Assembly (NCBI GenBank): GCA_934403665.1
Contig: CAKRUL010000038.1
Span: 1-8,349, forward strand
Length of the DNA: 8,349 nucleotides
From: an uncultured Clostridia bacterium
GTDB lineage: Bacteria > Bacillota_A > Clostridia > UMGS1840 > HGM11507
Direction of reading: 5' to 3'
A program made the translations under genes and the position numbers. Below the pieces are notes generated by a model. It was not told the origin of the DNA, searched no databases, and worked only from the letters and a program-made list of their open reading frames with translations. This document shows positions 1 through 4,594 of the stretch, one piece after another (positions within the stretch are counted from its first letter, which is position 1; every line of letters starts with the position of its first letter).

Positions 1-27
1 GGGCATGGCATCGCTTTTTTCATTTGC

Positions 28-55
28 ATCATACACAGAACGCTGTCTCTGTCAA
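28..55 (-). promoter_or_regulatory. Sigma-A type promoter firing out of the left edge
   Basis: On the minus strand a perfect -35 box TTGACA (50-55) is followed by a 16-bp spacer and a near-consensus -10 box TATGAT (28-33). It lies about 60 bases beyond a strong terminator, where a promoter for the next minus-strand gene is expected. Transcription would begin near position 21, so any product lies outside the window; a few Met codons appear in the last 33 bases, but no ribosome site supports a start there. Apart from this and the terminator I see nothing in positions 1-112. Confidence 0.55.
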
Positions 56-114
56 TGCCGCAGAATCCTTTGAAAAGAAGAAAAAGCCGCGGCAGGATGA
101 CAGCAGACGACAAA

Positions 115-144
115 TAAAAAGACGGCAAGGAAACCCTTGCCGCC
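115..144 (-). terminator. Rho-independent terminator of the epimerase-acetyltransferase-VOC unit
   Basis: On the minus strand a 10-bp stem (135-144 with 121-130; core CGGCAAGG/CCTTGCCG, with one G-T wobble) closes a 4-base loop and is followed at once by TTTTT (116-120). It starts 22 bases after the VOC stop codon. Stem, loop and U-tract are all in standard geometry, so this is a clear end of the transcript. Confidence 0.9.
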
Positions 145-166
145 CCTTTGATTTCTCAGGCATCCG

Positions 167-547
167 TTAATACAACGGTGTCTGGCGATGAATCAGATGC
201 ATGATGTTGCCATCCAGATCCTTGAAGAAAAAGGTTTTGACTCCGGAAGCAGAAACCTTTGCATCGGTGACAACCTCTGCGCCTGCCGCTTTGATGCGAT
301 CCACCATCTCCTCAAAGTCATCCACATAGAAGGCGATGTGCCGAATCCCCCCCTTGGTAGGAGTAAAGTCACCCGGCTCCTCCACCTGCTGGCAGATTTC
401 TAGCATGGTATTATCCGCAAGCTTTAAAAAATAAGTTCCCTTCTTGTTGTCATAAACCTGCTCGAAGTCAAATACGTTTTCATACCATTCCTTCAAAGCC
501 TTGCTGTCTTTGGCATAAATGCCGATGTGTTCCACACCTGTAATCAT
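167..547 (-). CDS. VOC (glyoxalase/bleomycin-resistance fold) family protein
   Basis: A 126-residue single-domain vicinal-oxygen-chelate protein, built of two beta-alpha-beta-beta-beta halves (about 1-55 and 66-121). Metal-ligand positions are visible: H7 in VEHIGIY, E50 in MLEIC and H70 in IRHIAFYV. The fourth ligand, usually Glu after DGN, is H117 in DGNIMHLIHR. From memory this HLI-R ending is typical of an uncharacterised clostridial subgroup, so it may be a subfamily trait rather than a defect. The reaction cannot be named; glyoxalase I activity should not be assumed. The ATG is set by a strong site AAGGAGG (556-562) with an 8-base spacer. It is the last gene before the terminator, 66 bases after the acetyltransferase, and probably shares its transcript. 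It is the only gene of this unit that looks undamaged. Confidence 0.88.
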   Translation of the reverse strand: MITGVEHIGIYAKDSKALKEWYENVFDFEQVYDNKKGTYFLKLADNTMLEICQQVEEPGDFTPTKGGIRHIAFYVDDFEEMVDRIKAAGAEVVTDAKVSASGVKTFFFKDLDGNIMHLIHRQTPLY

Positions 548-613
548 AAAGATATCCTCCTTATTTTTCAGCGCAATCTATGCGCAGTTTTTTGTGATCT
601 GATTTTTTTAATT

Positions 614-1138
614 TTATCCCTCTATTTTTTCCACAAAGAAGTGGGAATCCAGCTTCATAACCTGTAATGCCTGCTTCCACATCTCAGCCGAATCGATCAG
701 ATAGCTTCTTGCACCATGTACCAAGCCTTCTATGATATACAACCGGTTCAAGACGGTTATCACCCTGTCATAGCGCTGTGCATACCCATTTTGCGAAATC
801 CCATGACGGTAATAAGGCTTTTGGTACTCCGCTTCCGGCGTTTTGATGGTATAGAGAAAAGGTTCCGGTGACAGTACATAAGGCGTACGGAAAGCTTCCT
901 CCACACCATGCATACTGGTGTTTGGCTTCAAACCGCAGCCCAGCATAAGAATTTTCCCGCCATTTTCCTTCAGTTTAAAAAAGGGGGAATGTTCGCCTAC
1001 CGGTGTATTGTCCAAATGATGGCTTTGGGTATAGGTATCCGCCAACTTTCCCAAAGCCGCGCAGGAATGGGTAGGATGGACACTGCGCAGACCCAGGCAG
1101 AGCAAATCTTCTTTCAGCCTTGTGTAATCCCTGTTCAT
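614..1138 (-). pseudogene. AAC(3)/YokD-like N-acetyltransferase with in-frame internal deletion
   Basis: The 174 residues match the aminoglycoside N3-acetyltransferase fold family, which uses acetyl-CoA to acetylate amino groups and whose members are usually about 260-285 residues. The C-terminal two thirds is clear: HPTHSCAALG (21-30), DNTPVGEHSPF (43-53), GKILMLGCG (61-69) and NTSMHGVEE (73-81). Residues 5-18 (YTRLKEDLLCLGLR) look like the family's true N-terminus. The usual block between them, with the VHSSL-type motif and much of the acetyl-CoA site, is absent: I estimate 90-115 residues lost, junction near 1078-1092. The reading frame is kept. The start is firm: AAGGA lies just upstream and the ATG overlaps the TGA of the epimerase gene (ATGA), implying translational coupling. 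Probably inactive, though a stable small protein cannot be excluded. Even full-length relatives are often not resistance enzymes, so no drug-resistance call is made. Confidence 0.75.
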
Positions 1139-2344
1139 AAAAGGCTTCCTTTTTCAATGTGTCTCTTATCTGAAACGCTTGGTAGTTGATTTTGAAACAA
1201 AGCGCAAAGATAAATCAATGCACGCGGCAAATGAAAGGGGTCTTTGACCGGCAACGCAGCGCTTTCTGCCACATTGCCATCCTTGTCCAGCCAATTATAC
1301 CAATCTCCGTAGCCGTTAGGATAGTGGGAAAATGCAAACGTATTCACCCTGCGGTGCATCTCCAAAAACCACTCGTCTTTCGTGTGCTTGTATGCATAGG
1401 CAGTGGCAACTAAAGTCTCTACCTGCACCCACCATGGTTTATAGGTTGGCTTGCCCCAAAAAACCGGTTCTTTCCCATCGATATCCAAAGCCAGGCGCAT
1501 GCCGCCTTTTTCTCTGTCCCATCCGAGTTCAATATGCCGCCGGATGATATGACAACACTTTTGAATCTTGTCGTTTTCCCCGTGCTCCTCAAAAATGTTG
1601 ATTAAAAACCACATACATTCGATGGCATGGCCGGGGACACAGCTTCGTCCTTCCGGCGTGTCGGAAAATCCTCCCTCCGTTCTGACAAACTCCAAAACAG
1701 CATCTTTTTCCGCCACATAGAATTTATTCAGAACCTCCATGGCAAGCCGGTATCCCACATCGCGGATATCTTTCCGCCCGATCGCTTTTCCAAGTTGGTC
1801 ATAGAAAAAAGAAAAAATCATGTTGACCCCATGCGTTTTCATTCCCTCCGGAATGACATAGGGTGCCACCCGATAACTGCCGGGGCGCTGTTGCCGGCGC
1901 CAGGTGTTTTCAAAAGTTTCTACAGCAATCCTTTTCGCTCTTTCCTCCCCTGTGGCAAGATAGTACTCCGTCATGCCAATCAGCACAAAACCATCCACAT
2001 AGGTGCTGATATCGCTATCTAAAAGAGATCCGTGCTCATCATACCGATAATTCCATCTTCCTTCCGCATCCCACCCGGTATGTAAAAGATAGTGAAAAAG
2101 ACCATCTGCGATCTCCAGATACTCCGTTTTTTTCCACCCGGCGATACATGGCGGAAAAAGTCCAAAGCGCCCGTCCCTGAGACCAGATATACCGATCCTT
2201 GGACAAAATGCTCCCATCCTCTGCCATGCAGTTGTTGATGGCACCGCTTGGATCGCGCGCATACTTGAGCCAATACGGCATCACCTACTTGTTCAGCGTG
2301 TCACTGTACTGCTTCCAATACGTCTGAAAAAGTTCCTGATTCAA
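1135..2344 (-). pseudogene. AGE (N-acylglucosamine 2-epimerase) family gene, broken by a stop and a frameshift
   Basis: Joined across its lesions this encodes about 402 residues, normal for the family, which interconverts GlcNAc/ManNAc or epimerises and isomerises related sugars in the cytoplasm. It begins at TTG (2344-2342), 7 bases after GGGGAG (2352-2357). Codon 20 is TAG (2287-2285). The frame then reads VMPYWLKYARDPSG and RYIWSQGRALWTFS up to RRVEK, where an A7 run (2127-2133) puts it out of frame; removing one A gives RRVEKTEYLEIADG and the rest reads cleanly to TGA. Rebuilt positions: KTHGVNM near 169-175, PGHAIE with H239, KPWWVQVE near 302-309, DPFHLPRAL with H371. H239 and H371 fit the His pair known to be essential in cyanobacterial GlcNAc 2-epimerase. 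An open frame from the ATG at 2262 has 45 unrelated residues before homology starts, so that start is artefactual. Lesions could be real decay or, for the A run, a sequencing error. Confidence 0.85.
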
Positions 2345-2351
2345 TTGTAAT

Positions 2352-2357
2352 CTCCCC
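2352..2357 (-). promoter_or_regulatory. Ribosome binding site deciding the TTG start of the epimerase gene
   Basis: GGGGAG on the minus strand sits 7 bases before TTG (2344-2342). The first 19 codons after this TTG read straight into the stop at codon 20 and then into recognisable epimerase sequence, which makes this the ancestral start. A GTG-ATG pair directly after the TAG (2284-2279) has no ribosome site of its own and could be used only by re-initiation. Confidence 0.65.
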
Positions 2358-2364
2358 TATCACT

Positions 2365-2380
2365 TGCAGTAGATACTGCA
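2365..2380. promoter_or_regulatory. Palindromic operator candidate in the epimerase leader
   Basis: TGCAGTAGATACTGCA has perfect 7-bp arms (TGCAGTA/TACTGCA) around a 2-bp centre. It lies just downstream of the predicted transcription start, between the promoter and the ribosome site. A 2-base centre is too tight for a good RNA hairpin, so a dimeric DNA-binding repressor is the better reading. No regulator gene is present in the window. Confidence 0.4.
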
Positions 2381-2396
2381 CAATATATTCAATATC

Positions 2397-2425
2397 AGTA
2401 TAACATTTCAGAAACCAGTTTTCCA
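2397..2425 (-). promoter_or_regulatory. Extended -10 promoter of the epimerase-acetyltransferase-VOC unit
   Basis: On the minus strand TGTTATACT (2397-2405) is an extended -10 element, with TGGAAA (2420-2425) as a 4-of-6 match to the -35 consensus at 17-bp spacing. Predicted start is near 2390, giving a leader of about 45 bases before the TTG. It sits after the GH20 terminator hairpin and before the epimerase ribosome site, the order expected for a new transcription unit. Confidence 0.6.
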
Positions 2426-2446
2426 GCTTTTTTTGGAAGAAATCAG

Positions 2447-2478
2447 AAGGTGCGCTCCCTTTATGAGGAACGCACCTT
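2447..2478 (-). terminator. Terminator-like hairpin after the GH20 gene
   Basis: On the minus strand AAGGTGCGTTCC (2478-2467) pairs with GGAGCGCACCTT (2458-2447): 12 bp including one G-T wobble and an 8-base loop. It begins about 70 bases after the GH20 stop. The following bases, CTGATTTCTTCC, are only partly U-rich, so termination may be incomplete. The rest of the gap 2345-2546 holds the promoter, operator candidate and ribosome site of the epimerase gene. Confidence 0.6.
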
Positions 2479-2546
2479 CCCTGTCTCCATCCGTCCAAAA
2501 ACGCAGATCACAATCACCGATCGCATGGCTGTTTATCCTGCCGTTT

Positions 2547-4472
2547 TTATTTCAAATGGTTGATTACACTTATGCTTTTTGAAAATACATGAGCGTTTTT
2601 ATCCGGCATGCTGCAAAATTGAATACTGTCCACTGCCTTTTCCGGATGCGGATTGCTGACACGCCATCTGTAATACATCTTCCCGTCCAGCTCAATCGGC
2701 TTTGTTCTTCCAAGCATTTCAATCAGAGCTGCATTATAAAGATTATATTCCACATGGTCTCCTGAAATATCCTGCCCGTATTTGACATCAAACTTTTCTT
2801 CTGTTCCGTCCGTATACTTCACAAGGTAATATCCCAGAATGTATTTTTCGTCCTCAATCATATCTCCGTCATAGAACACACGATACGGAATCTCATAATC
2901 TGTTGTATGCAAAAACTCAATGTAATGCTTAGTGTCAAGCTGGATTTTTTTCTCTGTCAAACGGCAAAGCTCCGCTGCCGTCTTGTCAAAAAGTTCGCCC
3001 CGCATTTCATCATCATACTGCTTGCTCCACAGAGTGTATGAGGTATATACGAGATCAAACATCTGCTGATTCCGCAGCATGTACTCCAGCGAGAAAGCTC
3101 CCCAGTTGGAGCAAAATCCGCCCAGCCCGGACAACGTCATTTTTTCCCGATATGATTGCAACAGATGTGCCCGCAGATTAAAATAAAGATATTGATATCC
3201 TTGTTTGAGAATCTCATTTTCATAACGAATACCGCCATAATGATCATGCCAAATCCAATGAGCGAGTATGATATCCTTCGGCAGGCGCCCCAGCGCCTTG
3301 TATGTAGGTGGGTTGTACCAATCTTCCCCTCTCAAGCCATATTCCGCCCCGCCAAAGGGTTCTCCGAACATTTCAAACCTGCAAAATCCTTCCTGATCCT
3401 TAAACTGAAGCAAATTGTCGCAGGACATGATGCATCGGATATGTTTCTGCTTGAGGTACTGATGTATTTTTTCAACATCCTCCACCAACAAATCCACCGG
3501 GTCTTTTTCCCTGCATTTCTCACAAACACCGAGACTTTTGATCTCGTCGTGATCAATATGGATAAACCGCGGAGAAAACACATCGATCACTTCATCAAGA
3601 ATATCAAAAAGAAGCTCGTAACTCTTCGGATTGGAAGGACAATAAGTATCCGCCCAATCATCGTTCTGCCGTTCTCTGATGTCCGGATTTGTCAACAGCA
3701 TATAATCACAGTGGCTCAGACAGGAGACCTCCGGTATAATCTCGATTCCTCTCTCCCTGCAATACTGATTAAGCTCTTTCAGTTCTTCCTGTGTGAGATA
3801 GGAACCACCGCCGTTGTCCACATGAATACAGTCTTTTCGCCAAGGATAGAGTTCATGCTGTATCTTACATGCCTTGCCGGAGTATTCCGTCAGCTCCGCA
3901 CAGTATTTTTCCCATGCTTCGTTGATGTCCGGATGTCTTTTATACTCCATCGCGCCATTGATTTCCATAATCAGATAATTGTATTTGTATTTCGTCAGCA
4001 ATTCATCAACCACAAACTTGAAATCCTCGATATGCTCTCTTCCCGGCACGAATACCCGAAATCCCCGCATCGGACTCTCCGGATAATCAAACAAAAACAG
4101 ATTGCTCAGTTTGTTTTCCCGCACCAAATTTTCAAGAGTAACAACCGCATACACAAGTCCGCTGTAATCGGTCGCATAAATCTGAATCTCCTTTTCGATG
4201 GAAATCACATACATATTCTTTTTCGATTCGTCCCAAAGCGGACGTGTCGTCTTTTCTCCCGGTGTGAATTTGAACTGCTGCGGGATTCCGAGCCGACAAA
4301 TGATTTTGCGGCATACAACGCAATCCTCCGCATCCTGCTCCTCAGAACGAAGAATCGTTTCTTCAATTCTCTTTTTCAGATATTGGTATTCCTCATCAAT
4401 CACAATTTCCGCATTCTTTGCAATAGTGACTTTTTGACAGCCCGCTCGGAACACGCGAGGTTTGAAAAACAT
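2547..4472 (-). CDS. Divergent GH20-type glycoside hydrolase (beta-N-acetylhexosaminidase-like), intracellular
   Basis: 641 residues. Residues about 15-125 form a GH20b-like N-terminal alpha/beta domain (YVISIEKEIQIYATDYSGLVYAV, 88-110, resembles its end). The TIM barrel runs about 130-510: RGFRVFVPG (136-144), IPEVSCLSHCDYM (246-258), HIDHDE (305-310) and HWIWHDHYGG (405-414). D309-E310 match the GH20 Asp-Glu pair in which Asp orients the substrate acetamido group and Glu is the acid; the textbook form is HIGGDE, and RGFRVFVPG and SCLSH also depart from the usual RGxxxDxxR and DMPGH. A CEKC pair (317-320) follows the active site. Residues 520-640 form a beta-rich C-terminal domain of unknown role. 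No signal peptide, so it probably acts on imported oligosaccharides. AAGGAG (4485-4490) is 12 bases from the ATG, rather far, but no better start exists. The family is fairly sure, the substrate unknown. Nearby epimerase and acetyltransferase genes suggest amino sugars. Confidence 0.82.
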   Translation of the reverse strand: MFFKPRVFRAGCQKVTIAKNAEIVIDEEYQYLKKRIEETILRSEEQDAEDCVVCRKIICRLGIPQQFKFTPGEKTTRPLWDESKKNMYVISIEKEIQIYATDYSGLVYAVVTLENLVRENKLSNLFLFDYPESPMRGFRVFVPGREHIEDFKFVVDELLTKYKYNYLIMEINGAMEYKRHPDINEAWEKYCAELTEYSGKACKIQHELYPWRKDCIHVDNGGGSYLTQEELKELNQYCRERGIEIIPEVSCLSHCDYMLLTNPDIRERQNDDWADTYCPSNPKSYELLFDILDEVIDVFSPRFIHIDHDEIKSLGVCEKCREKDPVDLLVEDVEKIHQYLKQKHIRCIMSCDNLLQFKDQEGFCRFEMFGEPFGGAEYGLRGEDWYNPPTYKALGRLPKDIILAHWIWHDHYGGIRYENEILKQGYQYLYFNLRAHLLQSYREKMTLSGLGGFCSNWGAFSLEYMLRNQQMFDLVYTSYTLWSKQYDDEMRGELFDKTAAELCRLTEKKIQLDTKHYIEFLHTTDYEIPYRVFYDGDMIEDEKYILGYYLVKYTDGTEEKFDVKYGQDISGDHVEYNLYNAALIEMLGRTKPIELDGKMYYRWRVSNPHPEKAVDSIQFCSMPDKNAHVFSKSISVINHLK

Positions 4473-4555
4473 AAATTTCTTGCACTCCTTTTTCTGTAAA
4501 TCCCGCTTTCCCCTGCTTTCTGAGAAAACACAGACGCAAAAGCAGCTGTTTTTAG

Positions 4556-4589
4556 AATTCCCTGTGCGCGCTTTCGCACACAGGGAATT
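4556..4589 (-). other. Strong intercistronic hairpin after the SLH gene
   Basis: Five bases after the stop codon of the 873-residue SLH gene, a 15-bp stem (4575-4589 with 4556-4570) closes on a 4-base loop, read GCGAAAGC on the minus strand. The single imperfect pair is G-U in minus-strand RNA but C-A in plus-strand RNA, so the structure belongs to the minus transcript. No U-tract follows (CTAAAAACAG), so it is a poor intrinsic terminator. It may instead protect the SLH message from 3' decay or reduce read-through into the GH20 gene. I found no convincing promoter in the rest of the gap 4473-4594. Confidence 0.55.
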
Positions 4590-4594
4590 TCAAA

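Noticed and set aside
569..593. Hairpin GCGCA/TGCGC followed by T6 on the plus strand
   Set aside because: Only a 5-bp uninterrupted stem, and there is no plus-strand gene to terminate; on the minus strand it lacks a U-tract.
614..1138. Aminoglycoside resistance gene
   Set aside because: It belongs to the fold family but lacks a large internal block, and most clostridial chromosomal members are not shown to act on drugs.
2126..2133. A AAA AAC heptamer as a programmed -1 frameshift site in the epimerase gene
   Set aside because: A -1 shift leads into the third, meaningless frame; the epimerase continues in the +1 frame, so this heptamer does not explain the gene.
2019..2284. Two small minus-strand frames over the epimerase N-terminus taken as separate genes
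   Set aside because: The one from 2284 is the true N-terminal part of the epimerase before the frame change; the other is an unrelated shadow frame.
2301..2498. Minus-strand open frame of 65 codons before the epimerase gene
   Set aside because: It spans the terminator hairpin, promoter and operator candidate and overlaps the epimerase start; no ribosome site or homology.
3156..4499. Plus-strand open frame of 447 codons opposite the GH20 gene
   Set aside because: No ribosome site before its ATG, no recognisable protein motif, and it lies fully antisense to a gene with clear family motifs; it is a shadow frame.
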